Of a DNA stretch of 64,000 nucleotides, positions 56,801 through 64,000 are shown in pieces. The translations under genes were made by a program, and so were the position numbers. The notes below the pieces were generated by a model. It saw only the letters and a program-made list of their open reading frames with translations, was not told the DNA's origin and did no database searches. Within the stretch, counting starts at the first letter, position 1; each line of letters begins with the position of its first letter. The DNA is from Strigops habroptila (taxonomy: Eukaryota > Chordata > Aves > Psittaciformes > Psittacidae), in contig NC_044282.2 of the NCBI RefSeq assembly GCF_004027225.2, positions 68,869,787 through 68,933,786 of the forward strand, given 5' to 3'.

Positions 56801-56827
56801 GCAAGGAAAAAGCAGAAATTCAAATAA
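29133..56827 (+). CDS. ESF1: ESF1, nucleolar pre-rRNA processing protein
   Basis: The protein has 859 aa in 13 coding exons: 29133-29811, 30561-30949, 31748-31861, 32638-32738, 34278-34430, 35883-35997, 36951-37089, 41441-41602, 48556-48677, 49999-50089, 54610-54677, 55550-55696, 56528-56827. All introns are GT-AG, the frame closes at 2580 bases, and the product aligns with human ESF1 (851 aa, from memory) except in the acidic region. ESF1 is a conserved nucleolar factor for 18S rRNA maturation and the early small-subunit precursor. Visible features: a conserved N-terminus ([20 protein letters not shown]); a lysine-rich, likely nuclear signal at 100-109; an acidic low-complexity region (about 255-345) with three tandem 12-residue repeats; a conserved central core ([19 protein letters not shown] to about 560); Lys/Glu coiled-coil-like stretches; and a C-terminal NUC153-type segment ([20 protein letters not shown]). 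The first ATG adds nine residues before the human-like start at 29160. Confidence 0.96.
30131..30170 (+). repeat. 9-bp inverted repeat in ESF1 intron
   Basis: ggcttgatg (30131-30139) and catcaagcc (30162-30170) can pair around a 22-base loop in the intron between coding exons 1 and 2. No known RNA family is recognised. Confidence 0.6.
30561..30949 (+). CDS. ESF1: ESF1 coding exon 2 (acidic region with ETGE repeats)
   Basis: Residues 227-356. The acceptor is tttcag and the donor GAG|GTAACA. It carries the acidic region, including three tandem 12-residue repeats (30665-30772), and then the conserved [20 protein letters not shown] and [13 protein letters not shown]. The conserved end anchors the frame; the repeat part differs from the human acidic run. 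Confidence 0.95.
30665..30772 (+). repeat. ESF1: Three tandem 36-bp units in ESF1 (EEPEDDxETGEx)
   Basis: In-frame tandem duplication: units 30665-30700 ([12 protein letters not shown]), 30701-30736 and 30737-30772 (both [12 protein letters not shown]), residues 262-297. The units differ by a few synonymous or near-synonymous bases, so the expansion is not brand new. ETGE falls at 30686-30697, 30722-30733 and 30758-30769. Confidence 0.95.
31748..31861 (+). CDS. ESF1: ESF1 coding exon 3 (residues 357-394)
   Basis: It encodes [20 protein letters not shown] and [18 protein letters not shown], the start of the conserved core with an RRM-like pattern. Almost identical to human. The acceptor is ttcag and the donor AAG|GTAAGA. 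Confidence 0.96.
32638..32738 (+). CDS. ESF1: ESF1 coding exon 4 (residues 395-428)
   Basis: It encodes [20 protein letters not shown] and [13 protein letters not shown] plus two bases of Gly428. The acceptor is tttgtag and the donor TGG|GTATTA. Confidence 0.95.
34278..34430 (+). CDS. ESF1: ESF1 coding exon 5 (residues 428-479)
   Basis: It encodes [20 protein letters not shown] and [20 protein letters not shown], then [10 protein letters not shown]. This is the second half of the RRM-like core. The acceptor is tttacag and the donor GAG|GTAACT. Confidence 0.96.
35883..35997 (+). CDS. ESF1: ESF1 coding exon 6 (residues 479-517)
   Basis: It encodes [17 protein letters not shown] and [20 protein letters not shown], matching human FIPDDITFDDEPKDVASEVN. 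The acceptor is tttaag and the donor AAG|GTATCT. Confidence 0.96.
36951..37089 (+). CDS. ESF1: ESF1 coding exon 7 (residues 518-564)
   Basis: It encodes [20 protein letters not shown] and [18 protein letters not shown] followed by a glutamate run. The acceptor is ttttaag and the donor AAG|GTACTT. It ends one base into codon 564. Confidence 0.96.
37090..41440 (+). other. ESF1: ESF1 intron between coding exons 7 and 8
   Basis: A 4.35-kb intron. It holds a CR1 fragment in antisense (about 40208-40850) and a short duplicated motif gagatactgcag near 38449-38480. Otherwise it is AT-rich with nothing recognised. Confidence 0.9.
40208..40850 (-). mobile_element. CR1 LINE 3' fragment (antisense, ESF1 intron)
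   Basis: Read on the minus strand it carries the CR1 blocks [20 protein letters not shown] and LEKRSC (40442-40636) plus the 3' UTR. The plus strand begins tcgcagaatatcctgagttg and gaaggacccgtaaggatcat, the reverse of a CR1 tail. The copy is 5'-truncated and frameshifted. Confidence 0.9.
41441..41602 (+). CDS. ESF1: ESF1 coding exon 8 (residues 564-618)
   Basis: It encodes [20 protein letters not shown] and [12 protein letters not shown], ending with MEVKWIPG. This is a charged helical, coiled-coil-like stretch conserved with human. The acceptor is tttctag and the donor CAG|GTAAGC. Confidence 0.96.
43329..43355 (+). repeat. (GTTT)n microsatellite
   Basis: Six or more perfect GTTT units in an ESF1 intron. 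The minus-strand open frame over it is a translation artefact (repeating TNKQ). Confidence 0.95.
45764..45945 (+). mobile_element. CR1 3' tail (sense, ESF1 intron)
   Basis: It contains ggcacagggtgcccagagaa, catccctggcagtgttcaag and gccaggttggacaggtcttg, then the tail ending ctgtgattatga. About 180 bases of CR1 3' end. Confidence 0.9.
47525..47552 (+). repeat. 14-bp tandem duplication
   Basis: tagctttaaaaagc occurs twice head to tail. It is a small intronic duplication. Confidence 0.85.
47910..48118 (-). mobile_element. CR1 3' tail (antisense, ESF1 intron)
   Basis: The plus strand starts atagaatcatagaatcacag and aatggtttgggttggaaggg, an intact reversed CR1 terminus, and continues to ttgggcagcctgttcagtgc. 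It overlaps in CR1 coordinates with the sense tail at 45764 and is the better preserved of the two. Confidence 0.92.
48556..48677 (+). CDS. ESF1: ESF1 coding exon 9 (residues 618-658)
   Basis: It encodes [20 protein letters not shown] and [20 protein letters not shown], matching human. The basic end may act in nucleolar targeting (inference). The acceptor is ttctag and the donor AAG|GTAATG. Confidence 0.96.
49999..50089 (+). CDS. ESF1: ESF1 coding exon 10 (residues 659-689)
   Basis: It encodes [20 protein letters not shown] and [10 protein letters not shown]. The conserved [16 protein letters not shown] anchors it to human. The acceptor is ttacag and the donor CAG|GTGGGT. Confidence 0.95.
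50090..54609 (+). other. ESF1: ESF1 intron between coding exons 10 and 11
   Basis: A 4.5-kb intron in which I found no repeats of a recognised family. The 155-codon open frame at 54033-54500 has no known match, is Phe/Leu/Cys-rich and is probably chance. Confidence 0.85.
54610..54677 (+). CDS. ESF1: ESF1 coding exon 11 (residues 689-711)
   Basis: A 68-base exon encoding [20 protein letters not shown] and QK. It is less conserved than its neighbours but in frame at both ends, with an acidic patch as in human. The acceptor is acttag and the donor AAG|GTAAAG. Confidence 0.92.
55371..55392 (+). repeat. Short palindrome in ESF1 intron
   Basis: gaggtgta and tacacctc are separated by six bases (taatat), giving a near-perfect palindrome upstream of coding exon 12. 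It could be a transposon-end relic or chance. Confidence 0.6.
55550..55696 (+). CDS. ESF1: ESF1 coding exon 12 (residues 712-760)
   Basis: It encodes [20 protein letters not shown] and [20 protein letters not shown], then KELVEDDFQ. It matches human closely. The acceptor is caccag and the donor CAG|GTAAGG. Confidence 0.96.
55938..55981 (+). repeat. Interlocked pair of 12-bp inverted repeats
   Basis: Arm A gtattttaggta (55938-55949) pairs with A' tacctaaaatac (55958-55969). Arm B acatgccaatac (55949-55960) pairs with B' gtattggcatgt (55970-55981). The order A-B-A'-B' means the two full hairpins exclude each other, or they pair partly as a pseudoknot. It lies in the ESF1 intron after coding exon 12, beside the retroelement relic. 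Confidence 0.85.
55985..56330 (-). mobile_element. Decayed CR1-like ORF1 fragment with SGNH-esterase-like motifs
   Basis: On the minus strand 56055-56270 reads [20 protein letters not shown] and [20 protein letters not shown], followed one frame away by LMVHVGASD. In intact copies of this family I recall VVGDSL near the start and HVGTND later. These are blocks I and III of the SGNH/GDSL esterase domain described in ORF1 of CR1-type non-LTR elements. Here GDS is GHT and GTND is GASD, with a frameshift between, so it is inactive. A different retroelement carrying the same domain is possible. Confidence 0.55.
56528..56827 (+). CDS. ESF1: ESF1 last coding exon (residues 761-859)
   Basis: It encodes [20 protein letters not shown] and [20 protein letters not shown], the NUC153-type motif. 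A Lys/Glu helix and [20 protein letters not shown] follow, ending ARKKQKFK and TAA at 56825-56827. The acceptor is cttcag. Confidence 0.96.
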   Translation, partial: VDVADTRFQAMFTSPLFNLDPSDPNFKKTKAVEKILEEKARRREEKEQDLKEASKGEENKTAKKEEVAKKAIDPALSMLIKSVKNKTQEFQARKKQKFK

Positions 56828-56965
56828 CTGAACTTTGGTTTTACTCAGACTTGACTTCAGTCTCAGTTCTTCTTGCTGTTACTACAGCCTGCTCTGATTC
56901 CTGTCCACCTACAGTTTCCCCAAAAGCCACATAATTATGATGGTGAGTTTTGAAGTAACTAGAGT

Positions 56966-56971
56966 AATAAA
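56966..56971 (+). terminator. ESF1: Likely ESF1 poly(A) signal
   Basis: AATAAA about 140 bases after the stop codon and the first such hexamer downstream. A second AATAAA lies at 57422-57427 and could give a longer 3' end. Confidence 0.6.
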
Positions 56972-56999
56972 CACACTTTACTTCTGCCACCACAAATAC

Positions 57000-59900
57000 T
57001 GTATTGTACTATTAGTAAAAACCTACACCTTGAAAACATGTAAGTAAGGAATTGATGGGTTTGGGGTGGTTTGCTTTGTATCATGCCATTTCTTAATAGA
57101 AATGCTGAAAATGGCTACAAAAAGTAGTCAGAATTATGGTTGTACTTACAAGAAAAACACTTCTGCAGAGGTTTATTGCTGAGACGAAGTGGTGTTAATG
57201 GTTTTAATTCCACAGAGGTATGTAAAACATATCTCTTATTGATAAAGAAGGTAGTAATATAACTAAAAATTAAGACATTTTGTATAGTTTTTTGTATGTT
57301 TTTAAAAGATTACATATGTGCTTGATTAATTTCTCCTTTAAATACTTGAAGACTTCCTGGATAATAGAACTAATTAATGGAAATATTGCCATTTAGAAGT
57401 GTTTCATTAATATATATTGGAAATAAATGGTTCAAGTTGGCCCAAAGGAATTTTGGGCAGTTAGTTGTGTTTTCTTCTTCTGTGCCTAAATGAAATTAAG
57501 TCAAAGTGAACTGTTTTGCTATTGATATTGCATTCCCATTAATATAACATCACACTTACACAAAGTCTTCCAGTGTTGCAAGTGTTAAATCAACAAGTCA
57601 AAGGCAGATCTAGATGATAGAATTTGGCCATCTTAGTACAGGTGTCAGTATCTGATGAATATCAGGTATCTGTTGGTGCTGATGAAGGTATTGATGGTGT
57701 GGGAAAAATACAGTAGGTAGAAAATGATCTTTCTTCCATGGAGTGAGGGGACTGATGTGTCTTCAGGTTTGGGTTGGGTTTTTTTTGAACAGTTTGCTGT
57801 ATCAGCTTTAATGCAAATACAGCATTTATCCGAAAGAAAAGATTTCAGAAATGAGCCGAAAGGTAATTTGTAATTTTAGAGATGTTTGTTAATTTCTAAG
57901 ACGTTCTATTAATTTAATCCAAGGATTCTGTTAAACTAGAGGTTAGAAACTGTAGATAATCAAAATTAGTGTTTATATGAAGTAAATAAGTAAAAGGGAT
58001 TACAGAGTCAGATTTAGCACATGAGAGGCTGTACACCTAATGGCCAAAGGGACACGTAATCCAGGGAGACAATCTAGCAACACAGAAGGGGACGGTTTTT
58101 GCACGACTGCGTTGCAATGATGTCCCTGAGGAATATTTGCAGACCTCAAATGTTTTAAATCTAACTGCTCTGCGTAGATATTTGAACATCTTCAGGTTCA
58201 TTTTCAAGTAGATAATGGAAAAAGTTGAGGAGATTCTACAGTCTTATGCATATATTTGATCCAACTTCTTAGCCTTTCCAGCAATATGGCAGGACCCAGC
58301 AAAACCATTGTTTGTAGCTTGAACTGACCAACTGTGATGGAGAACAAGGAAAACTTGTCCCGCTGTAGCGTGGCAGGAAGCTTCTGAACATGGATGTACA
58401 GTGGATAACAGCGCAGTGATACTCAGTGAGACATGAATTTATAAAGAAAGAGAGGCAAGAAAGATGCTTTGGGAAACAGACTACTCCATCAAGGAAAGTG
58501 TCCTGCATCAAACAGGAGAATGAATTGTTGCTACTTAAGAAAATGTTAGGTGTCATACAAAATTTAGGCATACCATGTATTTGTACAGGTCCTTTCCCAG
58601 TGTGTTTGATTGTGTGGCCTATATATTCTAGGCATATGAAATGCACTAGGGACAGTAGCTTGGATAGAATGAGATTTAGAGATACTCTAACCTTAGTGGT
58701 GGTGGAAGGGCAAGTATTTATGTTTAGGTGTAAAGTGTGTGGAAGATTGGACAAGTGAGAACGAAAGCAAAAGGTCTGAAGAGAAACTTAAGTCAGGTGA
58801 AATGATCCACCTCGCCTAGTCTCTCACAGTGTCCACTAACAGACGATACTAATAGTGCACTTAAAATATTACACCTTGCCAATGAGGAAGTGGGTAAGTT
58901 CATGGCTGTTTTAACTGCTTTGGGGTTGGGTTTGAGGTTTTTTGAGGTTTCCTGTTTTTTCCGGAAATACAGCTTGTGTAGGACTAATTGTTGTAGGTAC
59001 TTTGTTTAAAATACCCTTTTATAGCTGTAGGAACCAGAGAGTTTCATTCCGTGTCAGGGTGCTTACAAATTCTTTTTTAATACCAGCTCCCCAGTCAGTC
59101 TCCCATAACTTCATTTAATAATTTGTATGGAAAAGCAAAGTTGGTGGGAGATGAAAGGCAACTGACTGCACCGTCTCTTGCATCCTCTCACCCTGCCAAG
59201 TTCTACCAAACACTTGTGTTTTGATTCATTTGATGTGCGTCTTTTCACAAAGGCGTGCTCCTTGTTCGTGCACTAGCAGTAGGCACAGCCTGCTGTGCTT
59301 GACTTCCTGGAAGCAGTTGAGTAGACTCGTTTGAATCAGTGCTTTTCTTCTCTGCTCCTTGCTTTTATAACTTTACTGGACAACAGTGCGTGGCACTGGT
59401 GAATCTCCACTCCTCTGGAATGCCCAGACAGGCTGAATGATCCACAGGTACAAAACTCTCCAACAGAACTTCTGTGTCCCTGCACTGCATCTGTCCTTTA
59501 CAGTAGCTTTGCTGGGGGACTGATTTACAAAAATGGTTTCACAATTAAAATGACACAAATAGTGATGACTTCTCGCTGAAATTCGATGGTCTGAGTGTCT
59601 TTTCTTCACATGTCTGTGTGCTGGCTACCTTCTCTCTTCCCGTTAGGAAGCCTCGCCTGTGCTTGGAAGTCACAGCAAGACAAAATGCACAAAAAGACAA
59701 AGGCAGACTTGACAGTGACTTTAGCTATTGGTTGAAAAACATTATTTTGCTGTGTGGTAACGTGTATTGGGTATCATGTAAATGCTTAATGTGTGATAAT
59801 TTTACCTAATCAGACATTCTTTTGTTGTTGCGCTCAAGCTGCTGAGTCCCAGGGAGACATCTTGGTTGGGAAGAACTGCAGGATCTGTCCCAACATGCAT

Positions 59901-62900
59901 CTTAGATGGAGAATTTTTGGTCTGTTTATAAAACTATTAGGTCTAAACCCTATTTTTTAAGTATTTGAAATACTTTTTTTTCCTTTTAAAAAATCAAGTT
60001 ATTAATTACTAATTGCTAATGGCTCAAAACCCATCATCTAATCTCCATGAGTCCCGAGCAATGGTAGCCAAATCTGAAGTGATTTCTTTCTGTGTTTTCA
60101 GCAGAATCATATCTTAGCAGTCTGGTAAGAAGGGGTCGTGTCTCATTTAGAATTCCTTGCGTTCCATTGCCCTTGGTATAAACAAAACAAAGAATGTTTT
60201 TGACCATCTTGTCCTTTTAAAGATGAAAATAGGATCTAGAAGTTCTAACTTCTGAACTTTTAAAATATTATTATTTTTCCCTTTCACTAAATGTCATGTA
60301 ACCAGCAAAAGTGATGGCAATGAAGTAAAATAACATATTAAAAAACAGGCCCGTTAAAAGTGAGACAGAACTAATTTTTCTAGCAATTTATATGGAGGTC
60401 TGGTAGAAAGTAGTTTGGCTCCAAGTTGGCAGCCATCAGAGCTAGAGTGTAAGCCAGACATTTAAAGATCTAACATTACAAGTGGAAATCACAAGAGAGT
60501 TTGATTTATTTAAAACCCAGGAAAGATCAGACAACCAGAGATGAAGAGCCACGTATGTTTTCTATTATTCCTTCCTTCTTAAAATTAAATGTATTATTTC
60601 CAATTAATAGCAAGTTGGCTTTTTGTTCTTTTCATATTTCGGTAGTGTCCAAAAATAACAGTAAGTTGTGCTGTCACATACTTTTTTAGCGAACAAAACA
60701 ACCAACCAAAAGACTGTGGGTGGTTTTAAATAAAAAGCTTATGTCTGATATATATTTAAAGCTACTACAGTAATTAGGTTGTTTTGCACTTGTCTTAAAT
60801 CATGAGTTAAATGCTTCAACCTTAGCTTTGTAGCTATGGTAAGAACGAGAAGAAGTAGTTCTGATAGCACCTTCCCAATGTTAAAATGTACCTTTTCACA
60901 CACAGGACTAGGTTACTGTACCCCTGTAGAAAGCAAGACAAGGTGGCAGGAAGGTCTATGTCTTGTGTGGTTTTTCTGTGCTTTACATACAGTGTTACAA
61001 AGGGGAAGATCTGGATCCAATCTAGATTAATGTCACCTAAGGTCATTATTACTTTATATCCTCCTCATCACTAGCATATGAGTAATCCCTACTCAGCACT
61101 GTTCCAGCTCTGTGTTTCAGCCATGCCAGACTATGCAAGTTTCAAACAACATTGCTTCTAGCCTCCAGTGAGCGTGCTGGCAAACCTCACCCCATCCCGT
61201 TCTTGGAGACACCCGATCCAAAGGCTGGTTGCCACGTTTTCATGGGCAAATGCTCCTGGACTGCATCCCTTGCGCTCCTTGGCACCACACAAATCCCTTG
61301 GCTTTGCACTGAAATCCTGCCCAGTGTACTTAGACCTTCCTCTTTTTGTATTTCTGGGGCAAAGAAGGAGGGAAAGGACAACTGAGGCAGATGGGGTTTG
61401 TGTTGACTTCCGACGGCATGAGTCAAGGACAGACATTGTAACTGCCCCTTGCAGTCAGCAACGTGTGTGGCTGAACCACTCCTCAAATGGCTTGGCAGTT
61501 TGTCCATGGAAAATATAAGTCTGAACAGAAGTGGTTACCAAAAGGACTAAAATAGCAAAGTGACTGGTTTTGGATGGCTTTGACTTCTACAGGTGATTAA
61601 GAGTTAAAACATTGCTTTGGAGTGCAAAACCCCCAAAGCATAAGCTGCTTCCTCGTTCCCCTATCTGCTTTTCCCCTTAGGTTAACGCCTGGGTACTCAG
61701 CAAGGGAGTGGGTTCATGAGCTGCCCCAAGAACGGATGCCGTGGGCTTTAGGAGGGTTTTGGGGCAGTGCAGGAGAGCCTGAACCGTCGGTCCTTTTCCT
61801 TACAGAGTTCTGCAAAAGTAATGACTGAGCGGCACCAGCAGGAAGAGAGCCCGAGAAGATGCCTCTGGTGTCGACCAAGAGTTGTTCCGAAGGGCGTCCT
61901 TTTACAGCCGGAGGTGGGAAAGAAGGTCAGTAGTTCCCAAACCAACCACAGGTACACTTTTCTTTTTTTTCTCCCATGTTTCTCATTTGGTAAATTTTAG
62001 GGCTTTGTATGAGGAAACGAAATACAAGTGCTTAGGAACCAAAATCATGTCAGAGAGAAAATCAAGCATGGTGCAACTGAAATCAGCTCTGGCATCTGTT
62101 TTGGTTACGTAAATGAATGCTTTTCTTTAAGCTGTAATTTGACATGAAAATGCCGTGAAGGGAAGCAGTCTTCATTATTCTATATTTTGCTCATCCAAGT
62201 GCTCGACTTGGCACAATGACCTGTTTTGTTAGCAGGGCTTTAATTTAAATTTATTATAACAAAACCCTTATGCTCCATGGAAGCCCATCTGCTTCAGGGA
62301 TGGATCATCGCTTTCTCAATCCAGAAGACCAGACTGATCACTTCAAGGAATGTCCTGTTAGTAGGTACTATGCTGTGTATGGCCCTTTGTGAAGTTTACC
62401 GAGTCAAAGGGATGCTACACAACGGGATGGCTATAGAGCTATTTACAACACTCAAAACAGGTACAGCAGACCAGTGGCACTTAGAAGTGATATAAATCTA
62501 TCACTTGAGAGGCCCCAAATTTACATTTGACAGCAAAGCAAGTTGCCTTGGTAAACAAAGATGCATTAGTCACAGAATGGGTGCCTTACTTTGCTGTAAG
62601 TCAAACTTTTGGAAAGGCAAAAGGTACAATATGCAGAAGGCAGGTAACAATAATGAACTTTAATTCATATATTAAAAGAGATGTAGTTTAGAAGTGCAAC
62701 ATCTGTCCTCAAATGAACCTGCATTGATTTTTGTACCTCTCCAAAACGTGAGTTTGCTGACAGAATTTGTGAGCTAGTCTGGGGGATGAGAATGGATTTT
62801 GGTTTTCTCCTCATTTTACATCCTGAAGATCCAAACTTCCCCAATGAGAGAATGATTCTGCCAGTTATTCTTAAAGCTTCAGAGTGAACTTAAGTATCCT

Positions 62901-64000
62901 GAACTCTCTTTGTTGCAATTGGATCAGTCTCACAGAATCTGAAGAGGAGGATGCTGTGAAGACTGCCCTACTGAAATTGTATCATACCTTGAGTGCAACA
63001 AAACAGCTTTGGTTTGGAGTAAATCATTACCCATAGAGAGCTGCAGAAAGCAACCATGCAGGTCGAACCCCATAAAAATAATGAGATGATAAAGCCTGGG
63101 GTGAAAACCTAGTCCAGGACTTATTTAGTCACCAACTTGGCCTGTTTTGCCAAAATATGTACTTTTAAATTGTCATATTTAAATCTGTGCCGTGCTTTGT
63201 GTGGGTGTGAATTGAAATGATCTGTGACTCTGAAAACCACCGTTCTGTGAGTCCTGGCTTCCTGATTTCCCATAGCGGTTGATGGGGAGATGACTATCCT
63301 GCTACAACGGCCAGTACGTACCCACTATGCATATAACTCACTTCCCATCTTTAAGGAATAAAGACCAAACCTCACAGGGATTTACTACTAGGGATTATTT
63401 TGGCAACAGCTGATGAATGCATATTTGAAGTTTCATTTCTCAAAAGTCCTGTGTCTTATGATTTGGCCCCCACCTAGTTACAACTGTGAAAGCTGGCTGA
63501 GAGAAGGCTGCAATCACAACGAGTTAGAGTTTTCTGAGATGTGATGGAACGAGCGTTGGAAGTGACCGTGTGTGGGTGTTGAGCAGCCGGGAGTACATGG
63601 AATGCTGTTTAGACAGGTCCAGGATGCTAGAGCATTTTCCTCATGTGAAGTGGCTCATTATCTGGAAAAAACATTATTTTACTGGCTGGAAGTCAAAGAA
63701 GGGGCCTCTTCATAGGCAGAGGAAACAACATGCCTGGAGAAGACTGCAAGCTTATTTATGCTACCTGCAAAGATCAGTCTTTCAGGGGGATTAACTATGT
63801 GGTATCCGTGTGGACTGATTCCAACCTTTACAATGCCCTTCACGTGCTCTTCTCCTTTTACATGCAGTCATTCTTTGTTAAAGTGTTAAAGTTGTCTTGA
63901 CTTGATTGGTTACAGTTGCCCTCTCATCTGGGTCAAAAGAGATAGGAGAGGGATGTCTTCTCCTCTTCTACTGCCTTTTCTAGCATCTCTGTTCTTTAAG
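57000..64000. other. Sequence downstream of ESF1, no gene recognised
   Basis: Mostly AT-rich. I looked for the first coding exons of TASP1 (expected next, same strand, by human synteny) and found no match to its conserved Asn-nucleophile hydrolase blocks. Open frames at 58269-58754 (minus, 161 codons) and 58426-58758 (plus, 110 codons) overlap and are unrecognised. A moderately GC-richer zone runs about 61.15-61.95 kb. Confidence 0.5.
61806..61925 (+). other. Exon-like stretch, unassigned
   Basis: 120 bases open through 40 codons, preceded by cttacag and followed by GTCAGT after AAG, so it looks like an internal exon of length divisible by three. The translation (MTERHQQEESPRRCLWCRPR and on) resembles nothing I know. 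It may be a non-coding exon, part of an unknown transcript, or chance. Confidence 0.25.

Noticed and set aside
58269-58758. Overlapping open frames of 161 (minus) and 110 (plus) codons
   Set aside because: Neither resembles a known protein or a retroelement product, and they overlap on opposite strands; kept only as part of the unassigned region.

Overview
This window looks like bird nuclear DNA, although another CR1-rich sauropsid cannot be excluded. It has two vertebrate genes with short GT-AG introns, a single CpG island, about 60% A+T elsewhere, and a sparse set of CR1 LINE fragments, several ending in the CR1 3' motif ATTCTATG. I saw no operons, prokaryotic genes, tRNA or rRNA genes, or CRISPR arrays. 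Species cannot be fixed from the sequence alone.

Layout. Positions 1-20.5 kb have no exon I can defend; they hold one 0.7-kb CR1 copy (about 4.17-4.86 kb) and some simple repeats. NDUFAF5 occupies 20948-27627 on the minus strand: 11 coding exons, 353 aa, every junction in phase, one intron with a GC-AG splice pair. A CpG island (about 27.07-28.11 kb) holds a compact head-to-head promoter with CCAAT, ETS/GABP-like and NRF1-like motifs and a 10-bp tandem array of MYB-type TTAACGG sites. ESF1 runs on the plus strand: an inferred non-coding first exon near 27.75-27.80 kb, then 13 coding exons from 29133 to 56827 giving 859 aa, all junctions in phase, with a poly(A) signal at 56966. CR1 pieces lie in ESF1 introns and in one NDUFAF5 intron. 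Positions 57-64 kb contain no recognisable gene.

Biology. NDUFAF5 is a mitochondrial matrix methyltransferase-fold protein that hydroxylates an arginine of the NDUFS7 subunit during complex I assembly. ESF1 is a nucleolar pre-rRNA processing factor for the small ribosomal subunit. They are not in one pathway; sharing a promoter would couple two housekeeping growth functions. In human chromosome 20p12, as I recall it, the order is TASP1-ESF1-NDUFAF5-SEL1L2-MACROD2, so SEL1L2 should lie to the left and TASP1 to the right. I could not find exons of either here.

Most notable: a triple 12-residue repeat in ESF1 that creates three ETGE motifs, the first matching the DEETGE core by which NRF2 binds KEAP1; the MYB-type array; the GC-AG intron; an interlocked pair of 12-bp inverted repeats in an ESF1 intron next to a decayed SGNH-esterase-like retroelement ORF; and an inverted CR1 pair within one ESF1 intron. 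No wholly new system is evident.
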